From: a virus
Direction: 5' to 3' (one strand)
Length of the DNA: 34,298 bases
IMG/VR virus record: IMGVR_UViG_3300042197_003290
Coordinates: 1 to 34,298 of that record
The position numbers were made by a program, and so were the translations under genes. Below, piece after piece: positions 14,905 to 23,306 of the stretch. Below the pieces are notes generated by a model. The model saw nothing but the letters and a program-made list of their open reading frames with translations, was not told the DNA's origin and searched no databases. How positions within the stretch are numbered: position 1 is the stretch's first letter; every line of letters begins with the position of its first letter.

Positions 14905-14930
14905 AGCCCGGTTTCTATACCGGGCTTTTT
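14905..14930 (+). terminator. rho-independent terminator
   Basis: AGCCCGGT (14905-14912), a 6-nt loop and ACCGGGCT (14919-14926) make a perfect 8-bp GC-rich stem followed by a T run. It ends the isolated unit of the 160-aa protein. Confidence 0.92.
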
Positions 14931-14939
14931 CTTGGGGGT

Positions 14940-14945
14940 TAAATA
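14940..14945 (+). promoter_or_regulatory. late-type TAAATA box, near-leaderless
   Basis: TTAAATA lies directly after the terminator and ends 5 nt before the ATG at 14951. No ribosome-binding site is present. The spacing is identical to that at 12134-12145. Confidence 0.5.
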
Positions 14946-14950
14946 CCCAC

Positions 14951-15586
14951 ATGGAAACTATCCCCCTTTGGCCCATACTGACCTTTCGTTTTGATTGGCC
15001 GGAACACAGTTTTTATCAACCTGCTCTGAAACGAGTCTGCGATGACTTGAACAAAACCAAACACACCAGTCACATCGCTGATGGCAGCAAACATGGTCTC
15101 TATGAAAGTCCGTTCAATTTTGCACACAACAATGACCCTGCTGTCAGTGCCTGGGCTGACTGGACAAAAAAATGTGTGTTCGAAGCTGCCAAGACGGCTT
15201 CGGGATCTGAGTGGCCTCCGGGTATCAATCTAATGCTGGAGCTACACGAGTCTTGGTGCCATGTCACTGACAACGGAGGATTCCATGATCGGCACATGCA
15301 TCCCAACAGTTGCTGGAGCGGCATTTATTATCTAGACTGCGCAGACATGAAACCCGGCACCATAAATGGTGTCAACAGATTCTATCGTCCCTGGGACACT
15401 GCCTACATAGATGCCGGTACAGTGTGGACCCGTAACAACTACATCGACATACAGCCCAATGCTGGCATGTTGTTTCTTTTCCCCAGCTGGATAGATCACA
15501 GCGCACTGCCTTATTTCGGAACACGTCAGCGCTATGTCCTAAGCTTTAATTGTCAAATCAAACTGATCAAGCCAGCTGATGCCTGA
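14951..15586 (+). CDS. 2-oxoglutarate/Fe(II) oxygenase, 2OG-FeII_Oxy_5 type
   Basis: A 211-aa oxygenase of the group typified by SGxYYL and FPSWxxH motifs. FHDRHMHPNSCWSGIYYL (111-128) holds the first metal histidines (H115/H117), LFLFPSWIDHSALPY supplies the distal H183, and R194 in RQRYVLSFN is the likely 2-oxoglutarate ligand. The substrate is unknown; phage members may hydroxylate proteins or sugars. The open frame extends upstream through the terminator, but the ATG at 14951, after the TAAATA box, is the sensible start. The stop overlaps the next ATG (TGATG). It is a different subfamily from the oxygenase at 1005-1511. Confidence 0.88.
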   Translation: METIPLWPILTFRFDWPEHSFYQPALKRVCDDLNKTKHTSHIADGSKHGLYESPFNFAHNNDPAVSAWADWTKKCVFEAAKTASGSEWPPGINLMLELHESWCHVTDNGGFHDRHMHPNSCWSGIYYLDCADMKPGTINGVNRFYRPWDTAYIDAGTVWTRNNYIDIQPNAGMLFLFPSWIDHSALPYFGTRQRYVLSFNCQIKLIKPADA

Positions 15587-16005
15587 TGTCTCATTTGATA
15601 CGCTGCCGAACTCTTTTCGATATCACAGCCACCGGTACTCGCGGCGGCTTTAGAAGCCTGCAGCCCGGGCAGTGCGATGACTCGGGTCGTGTAATCAATG
15701 ACATAGATCAGTGGCATCGCAGTCGCAATCAGCAGCGCAACTGGGAAACCTTGAATCAAATCATCAGTTTGCGTTGCTTGCCACAAGAAATACAGAGTCC
15801 CCGATGTGAAAATCGCACATGGGAATTTGTTTTCCGGGTAGATAGCTTGGCTGCCCTCAGCAATGAACAGGTTCTGGGCGCCTTGATCAATGACTGTGCC
15901 GATGTACCCATGATATTGGGGCTGGATGAGCAGCCGGGCCTGGCACCATTTCTGCTGGGCCAGGGACCCAAAACCAATGTTTGGTTTGAAGAAATCGGTA
16001 AATAA
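15586..16005 (+). CDS. conserved phage protein of unknown function
   Basis: A 139-aa protein beginning MSHLIRCRTLFDITATGTRG and coupled to the oxygenase gene by a TGATG overlap. It contains NWETLNQIISLRC, ENRTWEFVFRVD and ends in NVWFEEIGK. No motif for an enzyme, signal or membrane segment is seen. The mixture of short strands and the WEFVF strand suggests a small alpha/beta fold. Its position at the start of a run of unknown genes in the late-looking region suggests a virion or assembly role, with low certainty. Confidence 0.72.
   Translation: MSHLIRCRTLFDITATGTRGGFRSLQPGQCDDSGRVINDIDQWHRSRNQQRNWETLNQIISLRCLPQEIQSPRCENRTWEFVFRVDSLAALSNEQVLGALINDCADVPMILGLDEQPGLAPFLLGQGPKTNVWFEEIGK
15999..16004 (+). 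promoter_or_regulatory. late-type TAAATA box
   Basis: GGTAAATAA overlaps the stop codon of the preceding gene and lies 16 nt before the ATG at 16021, upstream of a CGAGGA ribosome-binding site. Confidence 0.4.
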
Positions 16006-16020
16006 TCACGAGGACTACTC

Positions 16021-16281
16021 ATGGACGCCAGTGATATTGAAAAGAAAAGTCTTGAAGCGCATGTGGAACTCTGCGCTGAAAGATATCGCTTCTTGGAAGA
16101 CAAACTTCAAAGGCTGGAAGAAAAGATCGGCACCATGAGCAATGTGCTGAAAGAAACTCATGATCTAGTGCAAAATATCAGCCACAAACGCTACGAGCAG
16201 ATCATGACCTGGGCCGGTGGACTGATCGCTGTGTTGCTGGGACTAGTTGGGTATCTATTGTCCACATTCGTTATCAAATGA
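16021..16281 (+). CDS. small tail-anchored membrane protein with coiled coil
   Basis: An 86-aa protein. Residues about 5-58 are a charged heptad-like coiled coil (ERYRFLEDKLQRLEEKIG is the clearest part). Residues 62-83 (IMTWAGGLIAVLLGLVGYLL) form one transmembrane helix, leaving the short tail STFVIK. The topology is therefore a cytoplasmic coiled coil with a C-terminal membrane anchor. This shape occurs in phage holin/spanin-like or membrane-tether proteins, but no family is recognised. The ribosome-binding site GAGGA precedes the ATG. The stop overlaps the next start by 4 nt (ATGA). Confidence 0.78.
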   Translation: MDASDIEKKSLEAHVELCAERYRFLEDKLQRLEEKIGTMSNVLKETHDLVQNISHKRYEQIMTWAGGLIAVLLGLVGYLLSTFVIK

Positions 16282-16829
16282 TCAAACCTCCCGCACAAGT
16301 TCTGCAAAAAATGCAGGATCTTTTCTCTCGTGAGATCGCAAAGCTCAGCCCGCGCATCATAGTGCCCACGGCCACGGGAGTCATGGCATTTGGTTGCTAT
16401 AATATAGACCCCCGTAACGGTCAATGCCGTGTTACAAAAAGCAACGGTGGCCAGTGGATGTTTGCGTCGCAAAGTCACGCCATGGCCTGGTGCATCGCAG
16501 ACAAGTTCGCGCAGCCCACCACGCGCCGTCGTATAGAGTACCTCAGCGATCAATACTACAAACTCAGCACGGATCTTGCCAGTTTCCGCGCCAAATATCG
16601 ACGCTTACAGGATCTCTCGGAAATGGCCATACTGGAAGCTAGGATATCCCAATGCATCTATGCTTTGACTAACGTGTCAACCCAGCTGGAAAAATGTATA
16701 TCTCAAACTAAATACTGGCAACAACAGGAATTCCATCATGAAATTGAACGATCTCAAGCCACGCACCGCCCTACATCAAGTAGCTCAAGTAATGGAGAGC
16801 TATCTGGGGCATGGTCTAGAATTCAATAA
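16278..16829 (+). CDS. unknown protein overlapping the next gene
   Basis: A 183-aa basic, mostly helical protein starting MIKPPAQVLQKMQDLFSREI, with IIVPTATGVMAFGCYNIDP as a beta segment and a long helical region after residue 85. It is coupled to the membrane-protein gene by ATGA. Its last 92 nt overlap the start of the gene at 16738, an unusually long overlap here, and its C-terminal Ser-rich tail is low complexity. The tail may therefore be unimportant. No enzymatic motif is found. It lies among genes that could serve head assembly. Confidence 0.65.
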   Translation: MIKPPAQVLQKMQDLFSREIAKLSPRIIVPTATGVMAFGCYNIDPRNGQCRVTKSNGGQWMFASQSHAMAWCIADKFAQPTTRRRIEYLSDQYYKLSTDLASFRAKYRRLQDLSEMAILEARISQCIYALTNVSTQLEKCISQTKYWQQQEFHHEIERSQATHRPTSSSSSNGELSGAWSRIQ

Positions 16830-17739
16830 AGTCACTGTACCACAGGCCCAGCACATGCTGCGTCGTGTGCGGGCTGTGCTCAACGAGCAGCGCACAAGTT
16901 CTGCCATATGGAATAGCCATCGAGATCCTGGCTATCTCAAGCTGGTCATGATGGAACAGGCTCTGCAGCAGCACGTTGATGAAAACGTCGCCCAAGCCCC
17001 CGTAGCTATTGACGTAAATGATCCCAAGACCAAGGCCACCATGAAAAAGGCCGAACAGGGCCGTCCTCTTAACCCTGACGAGCAAAAGACCATCACTGCC
17101 ATGGCCATGATGAAAAAAGAAGGCGCGGAACCGATTGGGGAAGTAAACGAAAAACAGATCAAAAGAGATCTTGACAGTGGTATGTCACTCGATGCTGTGA
17201 TAGGAAAGCATGCAAATAAAAGACTCACAAACACAGATGCTATCCGTAAGGTAATCCAACAACATGCCAGGGTAAAAAAAGATCAAGCGGGTTCTCGCCG
17301 CATGGTCAAAGAGCAAAACGAACTGCAGCAAGCCCAGGTGGTACTGGCCGCGCAGGACATGATTGATCGCATTCAAGGCATGATCGAAGATGTCAGCGAG
17401 ATGCAGTACAAAGATCTTCCCGCATTGTCTGCCAGCATCAAGGCAGATCCCAACCTTGGTGCCGACAAAGCAGCACAGTTCCAGAGCCAGGCCACAGGCG
17501 CTCTTACTGAACTATTGAATTCACTGCAGGCCGGCAAGACCGGACTGGAATCAGCCCAGGGCGTGTTGACTGGTCAGACAGCAGGAATACAAGGCCTGGA
17601 TGCCATGGCAGCAGGTACAGCTCCGGCTGGGGGTGATGAGTTGGATCTCAGCCTTGATGCCAACCTAGAAGCTCCAGTGGAGCCCGAAGAGCCCAAAACC
17701 GAGCCTGATGAGACCAGCCTGGGACGCAAGCGAAGATAA
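16738..17739 (+). CDS. helical, possibly scaffold/prohead-core-like protein
   Basis: A 333-aa protein, almost wholly helical and highly charged. Features in order: an N-terminal QAQHMLRRVRAVLNEQR segment; a Lys/Glu-rich middle; a coiled-coil-prone QAQVVLAAQDMIDRIQGMIE followed by DVSEMQYKDLPALSASI; and a disordered acidic Pro/Glu tail ending in SLGRKRR. Such composition is typical of capsid scaffold or core proteins, though no signature proves it. The ATG at 16738 has a weak AGGA upstream and lies inside the preceding gene. The stop overlaps the next ATG (TAATG). Function is inference from composition and neighbours. Confidence 0.72.
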   Translation: MKLNDLKPRTALHQVAQVMESYLGHGLEFNKVTVPQAQHMLRRVRAVLNEQRTSSAIWNSHRDPGYLKLVMMEQALQQHVDENVAQAPVAIDVNDPKTKATMKKAEQGRPLNPDEQKTITAMAMMKKEGAEPIGEVNEKQIKRDLDSGMSLDAVIGKHANKRLTNTDAIRKVIQQHARVKKDQAGSRRMVKEQNELQQAQVVLAAQDMIDRIQGMIEDVSEMQYKDLPALSASIKADPNLGADKAAQFQSQATGALTELLNSLQAGKTGLESAQGVLTGQTAGIQGLDAMAAGTAPAGGDELDLSLDANLEAPVEPEEPKTEPDETSLGRKRR

Positions 17740-18071
17740 TGCGCATCCATGAGGTCGATGAACAGGCCGATACTCTTAAATTGGCTGGACTGGCGGAATT
17801 CCTGATTGGTCGCAGCGACGACACTGGCGCCAGCAAGCAGATCAGTGTTGACGCCTTCATCAACATGGCGCGTAACCTGGGAATCAGTGTAGATGCTGCA
17901 CGCCTGATAGACATGTCTGCCCAGCCCCCGCTCAGCAATGTCATCAACAAAGTCACTGATGACACCATCTACTTTGTAGGAAGTGAGCCCCCCGACGAAA
18001 CCATGAACGTGGATCAAGCCCGAAAAACCGTGGACACCATGGCCAAAAGAGCATCAAAAAAACAAAACTAA
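17739..18071 (+). CDS. conserved small phage protein of unknown function
   Basis: A 110-aa protein, coupled to the gene before it through a TAATG overlap. It contains LAGLAEFLIGRSDDTGASKQ, ISVDAFINMARNLGIS and PPLSNVINKVTDDTIYFVG, then a basic C terminus (AKRASKKQN). The order reads like a small conserved protein of T4-like aquatic phages; no function is known to me. No signal peptide or transmembrane segment is seen. It is the last cytoplasmic protein of the 15586-18198 gene run. Confidence 0.78.
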   Translation: MRIHEVDEQADTLKLAGLAEFLIGRSDDTGASKQISVDAFINMARNLGISVDAARLIDMSAQPPLSNVINKVTDDTIYFVGSEPPDETMNVDQARKTVDTMAKRASKKQN

Positions 18072-18084
18072 TAGGAGACACATC

Positions 18085-18198
18085 ATGTTAAATTTCATAT
18101 TGGGTTTAGTGATTGGTCTAGCTGTGGCATGGTCGGTACCAATGCCACAGTTATTGGTAGATCTTAAACAAAAATTACTTGACACACTGCGCAAATAA
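18085..18198 (+). CDS. 37-aa single-helix membrane microprotein
   Basis: A short gene with a good ribosome-binding site: ATAGGAG at 18071-18077, 7 nt before the ATG at 18085. The product has a hydrophobic N-terminal stretch (LNFILGLVIGLAVAW, residues 2-16), a VPMPQ turn and an amphipathic tail LLVDLKQKLLDTLRK. It would be a one-pass or surface-associated inner-membrane peptide. No homologue is recognised. The strong ribosome-binding site, the position directly after a real gene and the coherent topology support it. Confidence 0.65.
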   Translation: MLNFILGLVIGLAVAWSVPMPQLLVDLKQKLLDTLRK

Positions 18199-18256
18199 TC
18201 GTATCATAGCGTGATGCTTGGCAAGACTCTGTTTGTCTTTGCCTTGACTTTAATCT

Positions 18257-18970
18257 ATGTTAACATCACGATTTGATTATGTGCCTTTGTCGCGCTGCTC
18301 CGTGGATGGTCGGCGCAACTATCTGGCTCCCGACGGCATGCAACTGCCTTCGGTCACTACCATCCTTGAAGCCACCAAACCAGCAGAAAGTCGACGTGCT
18401 TTGGCCGAATGGCGCGCTAGGGTAGGCGAGGTCAAGGCCAAGGAGATCAGCACTGAAGCTGCAGGGCGTGGAACACGCATGCACAAATGGCTAGAGAACT
18501 ATGTCAAGACCGATGTTGCTGGCACACCAGGCAGCAATCCCTATAGCCGGATCAGCCATGACATGGCCCAGGCCATTATAGATAACGGCTTAAGCCAGTG
18601 CCAGGAATTCTGGGGCACAGAAGTCAGCATGTATTTTCCTAAAATCTATGCAGGCACCACGGATCTAGTGGGCGTACATAAAAATGTAGAATGCATCATG
18701 GATCACAAGCAAACCAATAAGCCCAAACGTCGTGAGTGGATAGATGACTATTTCCTACAACTGGCAGCCTATGCTGCCGCGCACAATGAAGTTTATCATA
18801 CGCAAATCAACAAGGGTGTGGTGTTCATGTGTGTAGCGCCCAAGGAAACTGAACCCGGTATCTTTACCCAACCCCAGTATCAGGAATTTGTATTAGAGGG
18901 AGCAGAATTTGACCAGTACACACAGCAATGGTGGCGGCGCGTGGAAGAATATTACATCAAGCATGGCTAA
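18257..18970 (+). CDS. PD-(D/E)XK-family exonuclease, RecB/Cas4/MGME1-like
   Basis: A 237-aa nuclease. After an N-terminal substrate-recognition part with SVTTILEAT (32-40) and the helix GRGTRMHKWLENY (70-82), the catalytic core shows D136 in AGTTDLVG, D149-x-K151 in IMDHKQ, and YFLQLAAYAAAHNEVY with Q168 as the typical RecB-like motif IV. This arrangement is that of single-strand exonucleases related to mitochondrial MGME1 and Cas4. There are too few cysteines for a Cas4-type Fe-S cluster. It probably processes DNA ends during replication, recombination or host-DNA breakdown. The stop codon TAA is shared with a late-type box serving the tail-spike gene. Confidence 0.88.
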   Translation: MLTSRFDYVPLSRCSVDGRRNYLAPDGMQLPSVTTILEATKPAESRRALAEWRARVGEVKAKEISTEAAGRGTRMHKWLENYVKTDVAGTPGSNPYSRISHDMAQAIIDNGLSQCQEFWGTEVSMYFPKIYAGTTDLVGVHKNVECIMDHKQTNKPKRREWIDDYFLQLAAYAAAHNEVYHTQINKGVVFMCVAPKETEPGIFTQPQYQEFVLEGAEFDQYTQQWWRRVEEYYIKHG

Positions 18971-18973
18971 ATA
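18968..18973 (+). promoter_or_regulatory. late-type TAAATA box
   Basis: CTAAATA overlaps the exonuclease stop codon and lies 21 nt before the ATG at 18995 of the tail-spike gene, a typical late gene. No clear Shine-Dalgarno sequence follows. Confidence 0.45.
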
Positions 18974-18994
18974 ATAGCAAATTGAGCGAAACAC

Positions 18995-20572
18995 ATGGCC
19001 ATAGTACAAATATCACGCATAACCAACCGTAAAGGATTGCAGGAAAACCTGCCCCAGCTGGCCGGCGCAGAGTTTGGTTATTGTGTTGACACCCGCAGGC
19101 TGTTCATAGGCAACGGCACTTTGCAAGAAGGTGCGCCCACCGTTGGCAACACCGAAATACTCACTGAATACAGCGATCTCACCGATCTTTTAGACTACAC
19201 CTATGCTGACGTTGCAGTGGGCTATGCAGCGCAGACTGGCCCCAACGCCAATCAACCTGTAGTTAGATCGGTGCAGGCCAAATTAGATGACATGGCCAGC
19301 ATCCGGGACTTTGGTGCAGTAGGAGATGGTATTGCTGACGACACCGCTGCCATTAATAATGCCCTTTACCAACTCTACTGCAGAGAAAACAACACGCAAA
19401 TACGCCGTAGCTTGTTTTTTCCAGCGGGCACCTACCGTGTTACTGAAACCATTATTATACCCACCTATGCCAAGCTCATAGGCGAAGGAGCCGAATCTAC
19501 CTTCATCTATCTTGACAGCAACGTAGATATCAGCAGTTTAACTGCCTATGTGGCTCGTTTGGGCGACAGTCGACAGCAAACTGGTGCCAACATTGGTACC
19601 AACGGAGCCCAACCTCCGCAGGACATTGAAATATCCAGCATGACTTTCCAGAGCGGTGTGGACACCGATGTTTTTTTAGTTGACCGTGCCCGTAATTGTT
19701 GGTTTTCCAATGTGTATTTCGTGGGCAACATAGGCATAGATGAAATAGAAAACAACGGTGTGACCCCGGTTCCAGAGTTGGACTGCGTGGTTTTCAACAG
19801 TGGCACAGAACTAGTGTGCACCAGCATCATTTTTGATCGGTGTATATTTGCCGAAAATGCCTATGCCTTTGACATCGAAGACAACACAGAAGGTGTGGTA
19901 GTCAGTAACAGTTATTTCAAAGTTTTGCTGCAGGGCTGTGATGTCAACAATACCAGTACTGGTGGTGTTAGAATTTTGCACAGCATATTCGACAACATTT
20001 ACCGCCAAGCTATTGTCTATAGAAACAGCCTTAATGTTTCTGCCTTCAATGTTTTTTACAATGTCGGCTACAGCATTGGTTCCCCCAGTCCGACAACTGC
20101 TGTTATCAGTTTTGAAAATGATCTCAATGTCAGCATGGGAGATCTTTTCGAACGTAGTGATGCTGACGCCTATAATGTGCCGCGCATACTGATCACTCAA
20201 ACGAGTCCGGTCACGGGTGGACAAGAAAATCAACTGGGTAGATATAATCGGGCAGCCGGGCGCACTTTTGAGATACAAAATAATGTCAGCAATCAAACCA
20301 TCTTGAGCGTGAAAAATGACAACATCAAAGCATTTAAACTGTTCTATACCATTACCAGAGATACTGCTAACAGAACCGGTACGCTCATGGTGGTGAGTGG
20401 TCCTGATGACAGTACCAATCCCGTGGTCTTCACTGATGACTTCGTCGAAAACCAAGACGTGGGAGTGACTCTGATCTGTACCCAGGTCAGCAGTCAAGTC
20501 AATGTTTTATACACCAGCAATAACTCTGGCTTTGTTGGTACCATGACCTACAGCATGTCGCATCTGGCTTGA
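18995..20572 (+). CDS. tail spike/fibre protein with pectate-lyase-type beta-helix
   Basis: A 525-aa receptor-binding-type protein. The N-terminal 60 residues (RITNRKGLQENLPQLAGAEF, then CVDTRRLFIGNGT) resemble the short N-terminal domain found in many phage tail-fibre proteins. ASIRDFGAVGDGIADDTAAI (about 101-120) is the classic entry to a pectate_lyase_3 right-handed beta-helix, and FFPAGTYRVTETIIIP follows as expected. The middle is Asn/Ser/Asp-rich with repeated short strands. The C-terminal 110 residues are a separate beta domain. Such spikes bind or cleave host polysaccharide; catalytic residues cannot be assigned by eye. Start overlaps nothing; the stop overlaps the next ATG. Confidence 0.88.
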   Translation: MAIVQISRITNRKGLQENLPQLAGAEFGYCVDTRRLFIGNGTLQEGAPTVGNTEILTEYSDLTDLLDYTYADVAVGYAAQTGPNANQPVVRSVQAKLDDMASIRDFGAVGDGIADDTAAINNALYQLYCRENNTQIRRSLFFPAGTYRVTETIIIPTYAKLIGEGAESTFIYLDSNVDISSLTAYVARLGDSRQQTGANIGTNGAQPPQDIEISSMTFQSGVDTDVFLVDRARNCWFSNVYFVGNIGIDEIENNGVTPVPELDCVVFNSGTELVCTSIIFDRCIFAENAYAFDIEDNTEGVVVSNSYFKVLLQGCDVNNTSTGGVRILHSIFDNIYRQAIVYRNSLNVSAFNVFYNVGYSIGSPSPTTAVISFENDLNVSMGDLFERSDADAYNVPRILITQTSPVTGGQENQLGRYNRAAGRTFEIQNNVSNQTILSVKNDNIKAFKLFYTITRDTANRTGTLMVVSGPDDSTNPVVFTDDFVENQDVGVTLICTQVSSQVNVLYTSNNSGFVGTMTYSMSHLA

Positions 20573-21000
20573 TGTGGCCTTTGTTTTTTGAAGAGCGTCT
20601 CCGCCAGTGGCATGATGTGAGATCAAGCCTAAGCAGTAACATCGGTGCCGACCAATTATTGACTGTGAATCAATGGTGGTGGCGCGCACCCATGGTAAAT
20701 TACAGTCTGCACTGGAGCGACGTAAACAGCTGGCCCTTGCCGTGGGAACTACTGACCTTTGACGGATATTGTAATATATCTAGAGCACTGGGCATGGTAT
20801 ATACACTCGCACTGGCAGCACCCTTGCTGCGCGACAAGATTGTAATGCTGCATGGACATGAAGCCACGTTGGTCATGATCACAGGACTTGATTATGTCAT
20901 GAACTGGGATCCTTCCGCTGTGGAACCGATTGATCTGGCGGAGTTCAGCTTGATTGGCACGCTGGCTTGTAGTAAAATTCTTGACTGGAAAAACATATGA
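20572..21000 (+). CDS. unknown protein between tail spike and nrdA
   Basis: A 142-aa protein with a Trp-rich middle: LTVNQWWWRAPMVNYSLHWS followed by WPLPWELL. Later comes a helical segment, ALGMVYTLALAAPLLRD, and a C-terminal DWKNI. It has no recognised domain. It starts in a TGATG overlap with the tail-spike gene and ends in an ATGA overlap with nrdA, so it is translated as part of the run joining the two. The TTG one codon upstream is an unlikely alternative start. The long hydrophobic helix is broken by charged residues and is probably not a membrane segment. Confidence 0.75.
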   Translation: MWPLFFEERLRQWHDVRSSLSSNIGADQLLTVNQWWWRAPMVNYSLHWSDVNSWPLPWELLTFDGYCNISRALGMVYTLALAAPLLRDKIVMLHGHEATLVMITGLDYVMNWDPSAVEPIDLAEFSLIGTLACSKILDWKNI

Positions 21001-23297
21001 ATCAGATATACGTAGAAAAAAGAAATGGCAGCCGTGAGCTGCTGGACATAGAAAAACTGCATCGTGTGGTATTTTGGGCCACACAAGACATCACTGGAGT
21101 CAGCGCCAGTGAAGTTGAGATCAAGAGTCATCTGCAATTTTACAACGGTATAAAATCCACAGACATTCAGGAAACCTTGATTAAAAGCGCTGCTGACTTG
21201 ATCTCAGAAGAAACACCCAACTATCAATATGTGGCGGGTCGCTTGATCTGTTATCATTTGCGCAAACAGGTGTATGGAGATTTCAAGCCTTGGCATGTGC
21301 TAGACTTGGTGCGACAAAATGTCGCTGCTGGTTTCTATGACGAGGAGCTGCTGTCAGCCTACAGCGCCGAAGAGTGGGATCGCATCAATGGTTTCATCAA
21401 GCATGAGCGTGATGAAGAACTGACCTACGCGGCCATGGAGCAGTTCCGTGGCAAGTACCTGGTACAGAATCGTGTGACCAAAGACATCTACGAAACACCA
21501 CAAGTGGCTTATGCGCTGATCGCGGCCACGCTGTTCAGCAATTATCCCCGTGAATCAAGACTGAGCTGGGTCAAAGACTACTATGATGCCATCTCCACGC
21601 ACCAGATCTCGCTGCCCACACCTGTCATGGCCGGAGTGCGCACACCCATGCGCCAGTTCTCCAGTTGTGTGCTGATCGAGACCGATGACAGTCTGGACAG
21701 CATCAACGCCACGGCCAGCAGCATCGTGAAATACGTGAGCCAAAAGGCTGGCATTGGCATTGGCGCAGGTCGCATCCGCGCCATCAAGTCACCCATACGC
21801 AACGGTGATGCCTACCACACCGGTGTGATACCTTTCTATAAGTTGTTCCAGGCCGCCACACGCTCCTGCAGCCAAGGCGGCGTGCGCAATGGTGCTGCCA
21901 CACTGTACTATCCCATATGGCATCTTGAAGTTGAAGATCTCTTGGTCTTGAAAAACAACAAAGGCACTGAAGACAATCGAGTGCGCCACATGGACTATGG
22001 CGTGCAGTTCAACAAAGTCATGTACGAACGGCTCTTGGCCAACGGCGACATCACGTTGTTCTCACCACACGATGTTCCGGAAATGTATGAAGCATTCTTC
22101 TCTGACGTGGATCGCTTTCGCGAGCTCTACGAAAAGGCCGAGCGCAACACCAAACTGCGCAAGAAGACCATCAAGGCCGTGGAACTGTTTACACGTTTCA
22201 TGCAGGAGCGCAAGGACACTGGACGCATCTATCTCATGAACGTGGACCATGCCAACAGCCATGGATCATTCCGCCCTGAAGTCGCGCCCATACATCAAAG
22301 CAATCTCTGTTGCGAGATCGACTTGCCCACACGACCGCTCAACAGTGTAGACGATGATCAAGGTGAGATCGCACTCTGCACACTCAGTGCCATTAACTGG
22401 GGTGCGTTCCGCAATCCCGAAGACATGGAGCGTGCCTGCACCTTGGCAGTGCGTGGTCTTGACGCGCTGTTGAGCTATCAGAATTATCCCATCCTAGCTG
22501 CACGTCTGGCCACAGAAAATCGTAGACCCTTGGGCGTGGGCATCATCAACTTGGCCTATTGGCTGGCCAAGAACGACTTCAGCTACAGCGATCCTGCCTG
22601 TTTGCCCGAACTGGATCGTTGGGCACAGCACTGGAGCTACTATCTGATACGTGCATCCGTGGATCTGGCTCGCGAATTTGGCGCATGCCCCCGGAGCTCA
22701 GACACCAAGTATCATTCGGGCATTTTGCCGGTGGACACCTACAAGCGCGAAGTGGACGAGCTGGTGCCGCATCAGGATCATGTGGACTGGCAGAGCCTGC
22801 GTGAAGCCTTGCGCGAGCATGGCATACGTAATTCCACGCTCATGGCTCTGATGCCAGCAGAAACATCGGCCCAGATCTCCAATGCCACCAATGGTGTGGA
22901 GCCGCCGCGCAGTTATGTCAGCATCAAGCAGAGCAAGGACGGTGTGCTGAAACAAGTGGTTCCAGAATATCGCAGGCTCAAGAACAAATATGAACTGCTG
23001 TGGGATCAACGCAGCCCCGAAGGTTATCTGCGCATCATGGCAGTGCTGCAGAAGTACATTGACCAAGGTATCTCGGTCAACACCAGTTACAATCCGCAGC
23101 ACTACGAAGAAGAAAAGATACCCATGAGCGATATGTTGCGTCACTTAGTGATGTTCTATAAGTACGGCGGCAAGCAACTGTATTACTTCAACACCTATGA
23201 TGGCTCTGGTGAAATCGACATTGATCGCTTTGTGCCTGCCAGCAAAGAGACATCAGACTCCGACAGTGCAGATGACTGCGACAGTTGCAAGATTTAG
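20997..23297 (+). CDS. nrdA: ribonucleoside-diphosphate reductase alpha subunit, class Ia
   Basis: A 766-aa large subunit that reduces ribonucleoside diphosphates to deoxy forms in the cytoplasm. An N-terminal ATP-cone (residues about 3-90, IYVEKRNGSRELLD) is followed by the ten-stranded barrel. The active site is intact: C224 in FSSCVL, N436/C438/E440 in SNLCCEI and C461 in ALCTLSA, matching E. coli C225, N437/C439/E441 and C462. The radical-transfer tyrosines are Y728-Y729 in LYYFNT. The C-terminal CDSC (761-764) is the shuttle disulfide re-reduced by glutaredoxin, which is encoded downstream. Length equals that of E. coli NrdA and no intein or intron is present. The order nrdA-nrdB-grx forms a complete self-contained dNTP supply cassette. 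Confidence 0.97.
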   Translation: MNQIYVEKRNGSRELLDIEKLHRVVFWATQDITGVSASEVEIKSHLQFYNGIKSTDIQETLIKSAADLISEETPNYQYVAGRLICYHLRKQVYGDFKPWHVLDLVRQNVAAGFYDEELLSAYSAEEWDRINGFIKHERDEELTYAAMEQFRGKYLVQNRVTKDIYETPQVAYALIAATLFSNYPRESRLSWVKDYYDAISTHQISLPTPVMAGVRTPMRQFSSCVLIETDDSLDSINATASSIVKYVSQKAGIGIGAGRIRAIKSPIRNGDAYHTGVIPFYKLFQAATRSCSQGGVRNGAATLYYPIWHLEVEDLLVLKNNKGTEDNRVRHMDYGVQFNKVMYERLLANGDITLFSPHDVPEMYEAFFSDVDRFRELYEKAERNTKLRKKTIKAVELFTRFMQERKDTGRIYLMNVDHANSHGSFRPEVAPIHQSNLCCEIDLPTRPLNSVDDDQGEIALCTLSAINWGAFRNPEDMERACTLAVRGLDALLSYQNYPILAARLATENRRPLGVGIINLAYWLAKNDFSYSDPACLPELDRWAQHWSYYLIRASVDLAREFGACPRSSDTKYHSGILPVDTYKREVDELVPHQDHVDWQSLREALREHGIRNSTLMALMPAETSAQISNATNGVEPPRSYVSIKQSKDGVLKQVVPEYRRLKNKYELLWDQRSPEGYLRIMAVLQKYIDQGISVNTSYNPQHYEEEKIPMSDMLRHLVMFYKYGGKQLYYFNTYDGSGEIDIDRFVPASKETSDSDSADDCDSCKI

Positions 23298-23306
23298 GCT
23301 ACACAC

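Noticed and set aside
18243-18280. CTTGACTTT sequence before the exonuclease gene as a third copy of the 27397/28757 promoter
   Set aside because: No -10 box lies 15-19 nt downstream; the only AT-rich hexamer is 25 nt away.
19811-20497. Long open frame antisense to the tail-spike gene
   Set aside because: It is a composition effect of the opposite strand of a strong beta-helix gene; no ribosome-binding site or domain.
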